Of a stretch of DNA of 64,000 nucleotides, positions 8,536 to 17,420 are shown in pieces. The position numbers and the translations under genes are program-made. The notes under the pieces are model-generated. The model did not search any database, was not told where the DNA came from, and was given only the letters and a program-made list of their open reading frames with translations. Every line of letters starts with the position of its first letter. Position 1 is the first letter of the stretch. Source of the DNA: CAVREM01 sp963728825. GTDB lineage: Bacteria > Acidobacteriota > Vicinamibacteria > Vicinamibacterales > CAVVIG01. The stretch is taken from assembly GCA_963728825.1 (NCBI GenBank), contig CAVSLA010000004.1:1612001-1676000 (forward strand). Direction: 5' to 3'.

Positions 8536-9129
8536 CTAGGTCGCATTGAGCGTCGTCCAGATGGCGTCCACCTGGGCGTCCGTGTCGGCGAACGTCCCGT
8601 CGGTTCGAATCACGTAGTCGGCGCGCGCCGCCTTCTCCTCGGCCGGCAATTGGGCCGCCAGCCGCTGGCGCGCCGCCGTCTCTGACAGACCCCGCTCGAT
8701 CAGCCGTGCCAGCTGGGTTTCAGGTCGGCATACGGTCGCCAACACCCGGTCGTACTTGGTCTCTCCTTTTGTCTCGAACAGTAACGGGATGTCGACAATC
8801 GCCACGCGGGATCCGAGGCGCTCGAAGGCCTTGAGGCCCGCCAGAATCGCGCGTCCCACCGCCGGATGGACAATCGCCTCGAGGTCGCGGCGGGCCGCGT
8901 CGTCAGCGAACACGACCGGACCAAGTCTCGTGCGATCGACCGCACCGGTCTCGTCGAGCATCTGGGCGCCGAAGCGGCTGGCGATGGCGTGCGACGCCTC
9001 GGTACCGGCGGCGGTGACGCCATGCGCCAGAGCGTCTGCATCGAGGCACGCCGCGCCGAGGCGGCGGAAGCGATCGAGAACGTAGCTCTTGCCGGTGGCG
9101 ATGCCGCCGGTCAACGCAGCGGTCAACAT
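8536..9129 (-). CDS. coaE: Dephospho-CoA kinase
   Basis: Phosphorylates the ribose 3'-hydroxyl of dephospho-CoA with ATP, the last step of CoA synthesis. The 197-residue protein has the N-terminal P-loop GGIATGKS, CLDADALAH, the IVHPAVGRAIL segment and DIPLLFETKGE, all family hallmarks. It is convergent with the LPS operon. A strong GC hairpin lies in front of its start, between it and folD. Confidence 0.94.
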   Translation of the reverse strand: MLTAALTGGIATGKSYVLDRFRRLGAACLDADALAHGVTAAGTEASHAIASRFGAQMLDETGAVDRTRLGPVVFADDAARRDLEAIVHPAVGRAILAGLKAFERLGSRVAIVDIPLLFETKGETKYDRVLATVCRPETQLARLIERGLSETAARQRLAAQLPAEEKAARADYVIRTDGTFADTDAQVDAIWTTLNAT

Positions 9130-9135
9130 TTATTA

Positions 9136-9165
9136 CTCGCGGCGGGGCCCCACCCCCGCCGCGAG
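9136..9165. terminator. 12-bp perfect hairpin between folD and coaE
   Basis: Arms CTCGCGGCGGGG (9136-9147) and its exact complement (9154-9165) enclose a six-base loop. It lies in the 118-bp gap between the folD stop and the coaE start, both on the minus strand. It therefore probably ends folD transcription. No long T tract follows. The rest of this gap (9166-9247) shows nothing recognisable. Confidence 0.5.
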
Positions 9166-9247
9166 CTTACGACGATGCCTCGCCTCGGATTACTTGTCCT
9201 CGGCTTCGGCATGGCCGCAGGCGCTGCTGTCTCATCGAGCTGTCTCA

Positions 9248-10186
9248 TCAGCCGCTAGTCCATCCTGCTCTCCGCGCGGCCGCTGACAGCGTGTTCTTCA
9301 GAAGCATCGCGATCGTCAATGGGCCGACGCCACCGGGGACGGGGGTCAAGGCACCGGCTACTGCTTCCACCCCGGGATGGACGTCGCCGAGCACCAGCGA
9401 TCCCCGGCGCTCGAACGCCTCGCGCCGCTTCGTTCCCGGCGGGAACAATTGCTCGATGGTGATGCGGTCGTCGACCCTGGTCGTCCCGATATCGACGACG
9501 GTCGCCCCCGGTTTGACGAATTCGGGCGTCACGAACGCCGGCCGGCCGAGCGCAGCGACGAGAATGTCGGCGCGGCGTGCCACTGCCGGCAGATCGGCGG
9601 TGCGGGAATGGCAGATCGTCACCGTCGCATGGCGATGCAGCAGCAGCAGTGCCATCGGCTTGCCGACGATATCGCTCCGGCCGATGACGACCGCCTGCGA
9701 CCCGGCAATCGCGACGCCGGACCGGTCGAGCAGTTCGATGACCCCCGACGGCGTGCAGGGGGCAAGCACCGCCCGATTCTGGACGAGCCGGCCGACGTTG
9801 ACCGGATGAAAGCCGTCGACGTCCTTGGCGGGATCGATGGCGTCGAACACGCGCCGCTCCGCGTCGGGTCCCATGGCCTCGGGCAAGGGACTCTGGACCA
9901 GGATGCCGTCGTGGACCTCGCTGCGATTCAGGCGGTCGACCAGTGAGAGGAGTTGTTCGACCGGGGCGCTCGCCGGCAGCCGCTCGATGTCGGCGCGCAG
10001 GCCCGACTCCCCCGCTGATTTCAGCTTGCTGGTCACGTAGAGATGCGAGGCCGGGTCGTCGCCGACGAGCACCAGCGCCAGCCCGGGCGGGCGGCCGGCA
10101 CTGGCGGTAAACTTCGCGACCTGTGGCCGAAGTTCGTGGCGGATGGTCTGTCCGGCCGCCGCGCCGTCCAGCAGACGTGCGCCCAC
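9248..10186 (-). CDS. folD: Methylenetetrahydrofolate dehydrogenase / methenyltetrahydrofolate cyclohydrolase
   Basis: Bifunctional one-carbon enzyme that interconverts methylene-, methenyl- and formyl-tetrahydrofolate using NADP. Recognised by ALVLVGDDPASHLYVTSK (with the catalytic Tyr and Lys), GILVQSPLP, KDVDGFHPVNVGRL, CTPSGVIELL, VIGRSDIVGKP and PGGVGPLTIAMLL. Length is 312 residues, slightly longer than typical. The start is at 10186. It diverges from the permease gene with about 107 bp between, presumably containing both promoters. Confidence 0.94.
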   Translation of the reverse strand: MGARLLDGAAAGQTIRHELRPQVAKFTASAGRPPGLALVLVGDDPASHLYVTSKLKSAGESGLRADIERLPASAPVEQLLSLVDRLNRSEVHDGILVQSPLPEAMGPDAERRVFDAIDPAKDVDGFHPVNVGRLVQNRAVLAPCTPSGVIELLDRSGVAIAGSQAVVIGRSDIVGKPMALLLLHRHATVTICHSRTADLPAVARRADILVAALGRPAFVTPEFVKPGATVVDIGTTRVDDRITIEQLFPPGTKRREAFERRGSLVLGDVHPGVEAVAGALTPVPGGVGPLTIAMLLKNTLSAAARRAGWTSG

Positions 10187-10293
10187 TACTGCTTCGCCTC
10201 GACGGTCACGTGTGCCATTCTATCGGTCGTTGACTTTTCGAGCCACATCCGGGATTCTCCACTGCCGCCTCAAACCGCTTCCAAGGAGTCGTC

Positions 10294-11794
10294 GTGGCCA
10301 ATCAGTTGTTTGCGCGTAAGCCCCTGTCGTTGCTGCTCGAGGAACTGAAGGGAGAGAACCGGCTGCGACGCGTGCTCGGTCCGGTGCAACTGGCCAGCCT
10401 CGGGATCGGCGCCATCATCGGCGCAGGCATTTTCGTGACGACGGGCGCGATCGCCGCGCAGACCACCGGCCCGGCGCTGATGTTGTCGTATGTCGTCGCC
10501 GGCACCGTGTGCATCTTCGCCGCGCTCTGCTACGCCGAATTCGCCTCGATGGTCCCGGTGGCCGGCTCGGCCTACACCTACGCCTACGCCACGCTGGGCG
10601 AATTGTTCGCCTGGATCATCGGCTGGGATCTGGTGCTCGAGTACGCGGTCGGATCGGCAACGGTCGCGAACGGCTGGTCCAGTTACTTCCAGTCGGTGCT
10701 GGGCAGCGCGGGCTACCAGATCCCGCAAGCGCTCAGCGGCCCGGTGGTCACCTACGATCCCAATCTCGGCCAGCTCGTCGCGACCGGATCGATCATCAAC
10801 CTGCCGGCCCTGGTCATCGTGATCATCGTGACAACGGTGCTCGTGATCGGAATCAGGGAAAGCGCCAGCTTCAACGCCGCGATGGTGATCGTCAAGCTCG
10901 CCGCGGTCCTGTTCGTCATCGGCGTCGGGGTGTTTTACATCAATCCCGACAACTGGCGGCCGTTCGCGCCCTTCGGTTTCACCGGTCTCAGTTTCTTCGG
11001 CGAGACGCTCATGGGCCAGGAAGACGCCGGCGGGCGCCCGCTGGGCATGCTGGCCGGCGCGGCGCTCGCGTTCTTCGCGTACATCGGTTTCGATTCGGTG
11101 TCGACCCATGCCGAAGAGGCACGCCAGCCGAACCGGGACGTGCCGATCGGCATCGTCTCGTCGCTGCTGATCTGCACCGTTCTCTACGTCGCGGTGGTGG
11201 CGGTCCTGACCGGAATGGTTCCGTACGGGGAACTCGACATCAACGCCCCGGTGGCCACCGCGTTCTCGCAGGTCGGGCTGGGCTGGGCCCAGGTGATCAT
11301 CGCGCTGGCCGGCGTCGCCGGCATCACCTCGGTGCTGCTGGTGTTGATGCTCAGTCAGCCACGGGTTTTGCTGGCGATGGCCCGCGACGGCATGGTGTCG
11401 CCGAAATTCTTTGGCGAGGTGCACCCGAAGTTCCGGACGCCCTGGAAGTCGACGATCGCGACGGGCGCCTTTGTCGGCCTGATGGCGGCGTTCCTGCCGA
11501 TCACGGTGTTGCTGAACCTGGTCAACATGGGCACGCTGTTCGCATTCGCCATCGTCTGCGCGGCGGTGCTGATCATGAGACGTCTGCACCCGGAAGCCGA
11601 GCGGCCCTTCCGATGCCCGATGGTCCCGCTGATTCCGATCCTCGGTGTGCTCAGCTGCCTGATGCTGATGTTCAGCCTGCCATCCGAGAACTGGCTGCGG
11701 CTGTTCATCTGGATGGGAATCGGCCTGGTGATCTACTTCGCTGTACGGCCGCAAGCACAGCGTGATGGCGAAGCTGGCCAGCAAAACGCGCTGA
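10294..11794 (+). CDS. APC-family amino-acid permease (frameshift near its 3' end)
   Basis: Integral membrane amino-acid/polyamine transporter of the APC superfamily, related to the cationic amino-acid transporter branch. Helix 1 has the substrate-binding motif GIGAIIGAGIFV. About twelve hydrophobic segments follow, and AFFAYIGFDSVSTHAEEA is the CAT-type helix 6 motif. GTG 10294 has an AAGGAG six bases upstream. Near 11740 the frame changes. After the shift the tail reads YGRKHSVMAKLASKTR and stops at 11794, clear of thiE. Without the shift the frame runs on into thiE. A one-base error is likely. The substrate is not predictable. Confidence 0.88.
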
Positions 11795-11803
11795 CACGAC
11801 GCG

Positions 11804-12445
11804 TCACGGGGCGAGCGCTGAAAGGAACTGACGGACTCGTGCCGATGGACTGCCGGCTGCCAGGAGGTCGGCGATCACGGCGACCGAATCGGCACCGGCC
11901 TCGATGACCGATCGCGCCCGTTCGAGGGTGACGCCACCAATCGCGACCAGCGGCAGCCGTCGCGACCCTGTCATCGCCCGCGCGCTCCGCACCGTTCCGA
12001 GGCCGACCGCTTCATAGCCGGTCCGTTTGGTGCCGCTCTGGTACACCGGCCCGATGGCGACATAGCTGACTGGCTCACGAAGCGCGGCGTCGAGCTGATC
12101 GGCAGTGTGCGTCGACAGACCGACCAGTGCCTCGGCACCCACGACCGTCCGCACCTGCAGCGGCGTCAGATCCTCCTGGCCGACGTGAACACCCGCGGCG
12201 CCCGCCAAGCGCGCCAGGTCCGCGCGATCGTTGACGATCACCACCGCCCCGGCTTGGGTCGCACGGCGCACGATCGCCGTCGACGCGTCCAGGAAGGCCC
12301 GGCCACTGAGCTCTTTGGCGCGAATCTGCAGAAAACGGGCGCCGCCGTCGAGGCACGCCGCCGCGTAGTCGACGAGATCCCAGCCGGCCCGGGCGCAGAT
12401 GCCGGCATCACAGACGACGTAGAGGCGTGAGGGAAGAACCGTCAA
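11804..12445 (-). CDS. thiE: Thiamine-phosphate synthase
   Basis: Joins hydroxymethylpyrimidine diphosphate and the thiazole phosphate to form thiamine phosphate. TIM-barrel motifs: RLYVVCDAG, FLQIRAKEL (diphosphate-binding Arg/Lys), VIVNDRADLARLAGAAGVHVGQEDL, YVAIGPVYQSGTK and VAIGGV. The start is taken as the TTG at 12445, whose TTGA overlaps the accC stop, giving 213 residues. It appears fused to accC only because of a frameshift in accC. It is the last gene of the pepP-accB-accC-thiE run. A second ThiE-like gene is at 58167-58841. Confidence 0.9.
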   Translation of the reverse strand: MTVLPSRLYVVCDAGICARAGWDLVDYAAACLDGGARFLQIRAKELSGRAFLDASTAIVRRATQAGAVVIVNDRADLARLAGAAGVHVGQEDLTPLQVRTVVGAEALVGLSTHTADQLDAALREPVSYVAIGPVYQSGTKRTGYEAVGLGTVRSARAMTGSRRLPLVAIGGVTLERARSVIEAGADSVAVIADLLAAGSPSARVRQFLSALAP

Positions 12446-13813
12446 ACGGCTTCCGCGAGTCGGCCGCCCGGGCGACGCGCGAGGAAGCGATCCATGAACG
12501 CCGTACTGACCTTGCCGGCCACGAATTCGGCGTCGGCGAGGATCCGCGAGATGCATCGGAATGTTCGTCTTGATGCCTTCGATGACGGTCATCTCGAGCG
12601 TCCGGCGCATGCGCGCGATCGCCTCCTGGCGGTCGCGGCCGTGGACGATGATCTTGGCGATCATCGAGTCGTAATAAGGCGAGATCGTGCACTCGGGGTG
12701 CGCCAGCGTTTCGAGCCGCACGCCCGGTCCCCCGGGAACGCTGAAGACGTGAATCGTCCCCGGCGACGGCACGAAGGTGTCCGGATCCTCGGCGTTGATC
12801 CGGCATTCGATCGAGTGCCCGGTAAAGGTCACTTCCCCCTGCTTGAAGCCGAGCCGCTCGCCGGCGGCGATCCGGATCTGCTCTTTGACGATGTCGATGC
12901 CGGTGACCATCTCGGTGACTGGATGCTCGACCTGAAGGCGGGTATTCGCCTCCATGAAATAGAAGCGCCCATCGGGATCCATCAGGAACTCGAAGGTGCC
13001 GGCGTTGGTGTACTGGACCGCCTTCGCCGCATCGATCACCACGCTGCCCATTCTGCGGCGCATCTTTTCGCTCAGCGCCGGGGACGGCGACTCCTCGATC
13101 AGCTTCTGATGCCGGCGCTGAATCGAGCACTCGCGTTCGCCGAGATGGATGACCGAGCCGTGGTGGTCGCCGAGCACCTGGAACTCGACGTGCCGGGGCG
13201 ATTCGACGTACTTCTCGAGGTAGACGTCGCCGACGCCGAACGCCGCTTCCGCTTCGCGCTGCGCCGTCTTCACCGCGTTCGACAGCTCCCCTGGCACACG
13301 GACGACCCGCATGCCGCGCCCGCCGCCGCCGGCCGTCGCCTTGACGATCACCGGATAGCCGATTTCCTTGGCAATCTTGAGCGCCTTTTCTTCGCTCTCC
13401 ACCGGGCCATCGCTGCCAGGCAGGACCGGCAGCCCGGCCTTCTTCATGACCCGGCGCGCCCGCGCCTTGTCACCCATCAGCCGGATGACCTGCGGATCCG
13501 GTCCGATGAACTTGATGTGGCAGGCTTCGCAGACTTCCGCCAGATAGGCGCTCTCGGACAGGAACCCGTAACCGGGGTGGATCGCATCGGCGCCGGTAAT
13601 CTCGGCCGCGGTGATCACCGAGGGGACGTGCAGGTAGCTGTCGGCACTTCGCGCCGGGCCGATGCAGACATCTTCGTCGGCAAACCGCCGGTGCAGAGAG
13701 TTCTCGTCGGCCTCGGAAAACACCGCGACGGTCTTGATGCCGAGCTCCCGGCACGCGAAGATGATGCGGAGCGCGACCTCGCCGCGGTTGGCGATGAGAA
13801 TCTTCTTGAACAC
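12442..13813 (-). CDS. accC: Acetyl-CoA carboxylase, biotin carboxylase subunit (one-base frameshift near 3' end)
   Basis: ATP-dependent carboxylation of biotin on AccB, the first half-reaction of fatty-acid synthesis. The N-terminus KILIANRGEVALRI, the glycine-rich loop KATAGGGGRGMRVV, HVEFQVLGD, ERECSIQRRHQKLIEE and FMEANTRLQVEHPVTE are all present. After KTNIPMHL the frame breaks at about 12543-12549. The continued frame then reads RILADAEFVAGKVSTAF and ends LAEAV at 12442, restoring a normal AccC length. AccC is essential, so the break is probably an assembly error. The stop overlaps the thiE start. Confidence 0.93.
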
Positions 13814-14290
13814 CTATTTCGTCCTGATCGCGAACAGCCGCTCGCCGTATTGCACCGGCTGGCCGTTTTCCACGTAGACGTTCACGATCTCACCGTCATA
13901 TTCAGAATCGATCTCGTTCATCAGCTTCATCGCTTCGATGATGCAGAGAACCTGCCCTTTCTTGACGGTCGAGCCGATCTCGACAAACGACGCCGCGCCC
14001 GGTTCCGACGATCGATAGAACGTGCCGACGATCGGCGACTTCACGACCGCCAGCTCGATTTCGCTGTCGGTCGGCGCCGCCACCGGGCTCGACGTCGGCA
14101 CCGCGGAAGGCGCGGCGGCCTGGGCCGGCGGCGCGGGCGCCAGCATCGGTTCCGGCGGTGCCGGGGCGGCGGCCGCCACGCGCGAAGTCTTGCGCACCTT
14201 CAAGCGGAGGCCTTCGTGCTCGACTTCGAATTCCGCGAGCTCGTGCTCCCGCACCAGGTCGAGAATGCGTTTCAGCTGCTCCAGGTCCAA
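13814..14290 (-). CDS. accB: Acetyl-CoA carboxylase biotin carboxyl carrier protein
   Basis: Carries biotin between AccC and the carboxyltransferase. It has 158 residues: an N-terminal helical region, an Ala/Pro linker (about 38-75) and a C-terminal biotinyl domain with EAMKLMNEI, where the biotinylated Lys is residue 122. The start is a TTG placed directly after the TGA of the peptidase gene, so translation is probably coupled. accC follows immediately. Confidence 0.95.
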   Translation of the reverse strand: MDLEQLKRILDLVREHELAEFEVEHEGLRLKVRKTSRVAAAAPAPPEPMLAPAPPAQAAAPSAVPTSSPVAAPTDSEIELAVVKSPIVGTFYRSSEPGAASFVEIGSTVKKGQVLCIIEAMKLMNEIDSEYDGEIVNVYVENGQPVQYGERLFAIRTK

Positions 14291-15421
14291 TCAGAGCTCC
14301 AACAGGCTCGTCGGGACGTCGGTCAGCAGTTCCGCGCCGCCGTCGGTCACCACGACATCGTCTTCGATGCGAACACCACCCCATCCGGGAAAATACGCCC
14401 CGGGCTCGATCGTGAACACCATGCCGGCCCGCAGCGCTTCGTCGCGGCTGTCGACATCGGGGCGGCGTCTGGTGATGCGGGGATCTTCGTGGACTTCGAG
14501 GCCGAGGCCGTGACCGGTGCCGTGACCAAAGGCATCGCCCATGCCGGCCGCCTCGAGGACGGTTCTGGCGGCCGCGTCAACCGCGAAGCGCGACGCTCCG
14601 GGGCGCACCGCGGAAAGCGCCTGATCGTGGGCATTCAAGACTGCAGCGTGGATGTGGCGCGCGCGCGCGGTCGCCGGCCCGATGGATACGGTTCGGGTCA
14701 AGTCCACGCAGTATGAGTCGTAGATGCCGCCAAAGTCCAGCACGACGAGATCTCCTTCGCTGAACCTTCGCTCACCGGGCCGGGCATGTGGCAGGGCCGC
14801 GTTCGGTCCCGACGCGACGATCGTCTCGAATGCGACCCGCTCGAACTGGGCGCGACGAAGGCGCCAGTCGATGTCCATCGCGACGTCCCGCTCGCGTTGC
14901 CCGGCTCGCACACTCGCCAACACATCCCGAGCAACCGAGGACAGGCGCCGCGCGGCTTCACGGAGCGTGGTCAGCTCGAATGCGTCCTTGACGACACGCG
15001 ACTGCTCCACGATGCCGACGGTCTCGACGAACTGAACGCCACGCTCGACGTGCTGCTGCAACCAGGTCAGTCGGGCGACGGTGAGATGTGCGGCCTCGAT
15101 GCCGACGCGCGTCCCTTCCAGGTTGATGAGGACGTCCGCGAGGCGGGGGTCATATGCTCCCTGGACCTCAATCACTTCGAGACCCGGACACTCGTACGGT
15201 TGGGCGCGCGTGTCGGTCAGGGCGGTCACGTAGCGCGAGTCCGTCAAGAACAGAAGACGGTCGCGCGAGATTACGACAATCGCGGCGCTTCCTGAAAAAT
15301 TCGTCAGGTACAGAATGTTGGGCAGAGCCGTGACCACCAGCGCATCGAGCTCGAGCTCGACGAGCCGGCGCCGGACCGCTTCCAGGCGAGTGTTAAGAGC
15401 GGCGGTCGGCGCCTGCGGCAT
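14291..15421 (-). CDS. pepP: Xaa-Pro aminopeptidase / M24 family metallopeptidase
   Basis: Predicted cytoplasmic dinuclear-metal peptidase that releases N-terminal residues next to proline. The N-terminal creatinase-like domain begins LEAVRRRLVELELDALVVT, with the typical NILYLTNFSGS. The C-terminal pita-bread domain carries the metal ligands in VVLDFGGIYDSYCVDLTRT, GHGTGHGLGLEVHEDP, FTIEPGAYFPGWGGVRIEDD. Length 376 fits. The neighbours accB and accC downstream match the common gene order peptidase (or efp)-accB-accC. Confidence 0.9.
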   Translation of the reverse strand: MPQAPTAALNTRLEAVRRRLVELELDALVVTALPNILYLTNFSGSAAIVVISRDRLLFLTDSRYVTALTDTRAQPYECPGLEVIEVQGAYDPRLADVLINLEGTRVGIEAAHLTVARLTWLQQHVERGVQFVETVGIVEQSRVVKDAFELTTLREAARRLSSVARDVLASVRAGQRERDVAMDIDWRLRRAQFERVAFETIVASGPNAALPHARPGERRFSEGDLVVLDFGGIYDSYCVDLTRTVSIGPATARARHIHAAVLNAHDQALSAVRPGASRFAVDAAARTVLEAAGMGDAFGHGTGHGLGLEVHEDPRITRRRPDVDSRDEALRAGMVFTIEPGAYFPGWGGVRIEDDVVVTDGGAELLTDVPTSLLEL

Positions 15422-16037
15422 GGAGAGCGTCGAGCCACCCCTCCAATGCGGCCACAGTGCGAAGAGCCCGGTCGCGTTCGGCGCTTGGAGGATTTCCAGG
15501 AATCACATCGGGTACCGCGTGGGCGTCCGCCATCAGAAACAGATCGAGATCCGGCAGCTGCTCTTCCAGCCGAGTGCCGTGCGCCATCTCGTCGAGCGAG
15601 GCAGCGGGCGGTTCCGGTTCCGGCTTGAACTCGACTTGCCGTGCGAGCTCGTGGACGGTCTGCTCGAGATCGGGATCGTTGGGCGCCAGGCTCAGCGCGG
15701 TCCGATACTGGCCAAGCGCTTCCGTCAGTTCGCCGCGCCGATGACGGATTTCCGCGACGCCGCGAATCGCCGCCAGATTCTCCGGGGCGCCCTTGAGGAC
15801 AGTTTCGAGCGCGGTCTGCGCTTCGTCGAGCTCGCCGAGCTCGATGAGCGCTCGACCCAGCGTGACACGCGCCGACAGATAGCCGGGGTGGGTGTGCAGA
15901 CCGGCGCGGCAGGCGTCGACCGCCTCGCGGTAGTGTCCCGCGCGGCGGTACTCCTCGGCCAGCTGCGCGAAAGCAATCGACGCCGGGTCCTTCTGAACCC
16001 GGCGTCGCAGCTCTTCGATTCGCGGATTGTCGGTCAT
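15393..16037 (-). CDS. TPR-repeat protein
   Basis: Protein of 214 residues with three to four tetratricopeptide units in the first 150 positions (FAQLAEEYRRAGHYREAVDACRAGL and repeats), followed by an acidic, low-complexity tail. There is no signal peptide or membrane helix, so it is probably a cytoplasmic scaffold. Its 3' end overlaps the start of the peptidase gene by 29 bases. It lies downstream of the pilus operon and two lipoproteins. Its role is unknown. Confidence 0.7.
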   Translation of the reverse strand: MTDNPRIEELRRRVQKDPASIAFAQLAEEYRRAGHYREAVDACRAGLHTHPGYLSARVTLGRALIELGELDEAQTALETVLKGAPENLAAIRGVAEIRHRRGELTEALGQYRTALSLAPNDPDLEQTVHELARQVEFKPEPEPPAASLDEMAHGTRLEEQLPDLDLFLMADAHAVPDVIPGNPPSAERDRALRTVAALEGWLDALHAAGADRRS

Positions 16038-16050
16038 CGCGACCGCTAGA

Positions 16051-16795
16051 TTACCCGACGGTGATCAACTGTGTCGTGCTGGCGCGCTGGCCGAGGTCGT
16101 CGGTGACCGTCAAGGTGACCGCGTAGCTGCCGGCCCCTGCCCAGTCGTGATCCTCGTTCGCGCTGGCGTTGAAGTTGTCGGTCGTGCCGTCGCCCCAGTC
16201 CCACGCGTAGTTGACGATGCGGCTGCCGGCCACCGGATAGGAGCCGCTGCCGTTGAAGGCAACGTTGGTGGCGGTGGTGATACCCGGTACTGGGCGCGTA
16301 GGTAAAGAACGCAACTGGCGCGCCGGGCACGTAGACGGTCGGCAGCACCAGACGGATGTCGACCACCTGCGCTTTCGCATCCTGCTGATTGGTGCCGACT
16401 GAACTGGCGATGATCGACACGCGATCGCTGATCGACGAAGCGCCGACCGGCGGCGCGGGCGGCGCCGTGTAGACTGCCGTGGCCCGTCCATCGGCGCTGG
16501 TGAACACGGTTCTGGCCGACAGGCTGCCGAAGTCCTGCACCTGGCCGTTGACAATCATGTCCAGCCGCAGCTGCAGGCCGCGGAGCGCCTCACCCTGGGA
16601 GTTGCGGGCGGTGACGACGATCACCGACTGCGAGCCGCCGTCCCGGGTCAGCAGATCGGGCAACGCCGCGATCGTCATCGAGAGCGCGTACTCCGAGGGT
16701 CCCGTCAGAGGCGGCGCAGGAGTGTCTTTGATTGTGCACGCCGCGGTCAGCACCGCAGCGAGTGCCACGATAGATGGTCGTCGCCGCTTCACCAT
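16051..16795 (-). CDS. PKD-domain lipoprotein (frameshifted)
   Basis: Secreted lipoprotein. The N-terminus has a signal peptide with a lipobox-like AALAAVLTAAC, lipidated Cys about residue 20. An Ig-like region follows (SVIVVTARNSQGEALRGLQL resembles a bacterial Ig/invasin unit). The C-terminal PKD domain contains IVNYAWDWGDGTTDNF and AVTLTVTDD. The PKD half is in a different frame from the N-terminus; the break is at about 16290. The joined reading ends TTQLITVG at 16051. It probably follows the pilus operon as part of the same transcript. Function unknown; a surface or envelope role is inferred. Confidence 0.75.
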
Positions 16796-16804
16796 TCGCT
16801 GCTC

Positions 16805-17413
16805 CTAGGAGTCCGGGTCGGCAAAGTCGCCAAAGTTGATCAACATCGATCCGGTGACGTTCACTTCGTTGCCCACCTGATCGCGGCCGTAAAACGTGAT
16901 TTCGCTGATCGTCGAAATGACCGGCGGCGTGTTGCCATTGCCGAAGCGCAATTGCACGAGCGGCGACTCTTCCTTCGCGATGTGCCGCACCATCTCGAAG
17001 GTGAGCGTCAGCGTCCCGCCGCTTGGAACCGTGCCGGTGGCGGCCCCATCGAAGGCGTACGGCACGTCGGCTCCCGGCGTGTTGCGGCCGTCGGCGCGGC
17101 GATAGGTCACGCGGTAGCGGTTCATGGTCACTTCGTTGTTGAGGGTCGGGGCCGGCGGGCTGATGCCGCTGCCGATGTTCCTCGGCGACATCCGCAAGGT
17201 GACGGAGCCCATGTCATTGAACGTCCCGCCGTTGGTGACGACATCGGACAGCAGCGTCCCCGCCGCCGGATCGGCTGCCCCGCCGCGAGTGGCGACCAGC
17301 GTATCGATGACCAGGTAAACCGGCGACTTGCCGTCGCGGATCACGCTGCCGCAGGATACGCTCGCCGCCGCCGCGGCGGCCAGGATGAACTTCTTCGCGC
17401 TGTGAATCGTCAT
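16805..17413 (-). CDS. Hypothetical lipoprotein downstream of pilQ
   Basis: Protein of 202 residues starting with a signal peptide and lipobox (ILAAAAAASVSC, Cys about residue 21). The mature part is predicted beta-rich, and I recognise no named domain. It starts eight bases after the pilQ stop, so it is probably co-transcribed with pilMNOPQ. A role as an accessory to the pilus secretin or in surface assembly is inferred from position only. The PKD lipoprotein follows ten bases later. Confidence 0.65.
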   Translation of the reverse strand: MTIHSAKKFILAAAAAASVSCGSVIRDGKSPVYLVIDTLVATRGGAADPAAGTLLSDVVTNGGTFNDMGSVTLRMSPRNIGSGISPPAPTLNNEVTMNRYRVTYRRADGRNTPGADVPYAFDGAATGTVPSGGTLTLTFEMVRHIAKEESPLVQLRFGNGNTPPVISTISEITFYGRDQVGNEVNVTGSMLINFGDFADPDS

Positions 17414-17420
17414 GATGCGG

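Noticed and set aside
11804..13813. Apparent AccC-ThiE fusion protein of 669 residues
   Set aside because: The frame after KTNIPMHL turns into low-quality basic sequence, while the other frame continues as normal AccC to a stop overlapping a TTG start for ThiE. The fusion is a frameshift artefact.
12494..14716. Long plus-strand open frame (740 codons) opposite accC, accB and pepP
   Set aside because: It is the antisense shadow of real genes in high-GC DNA; its product is rich in Arg, His, Asp and Gly with no recognisable domain. The same applies to plus-strand frames at 59278-61248 and 53938-54654 upstream part.
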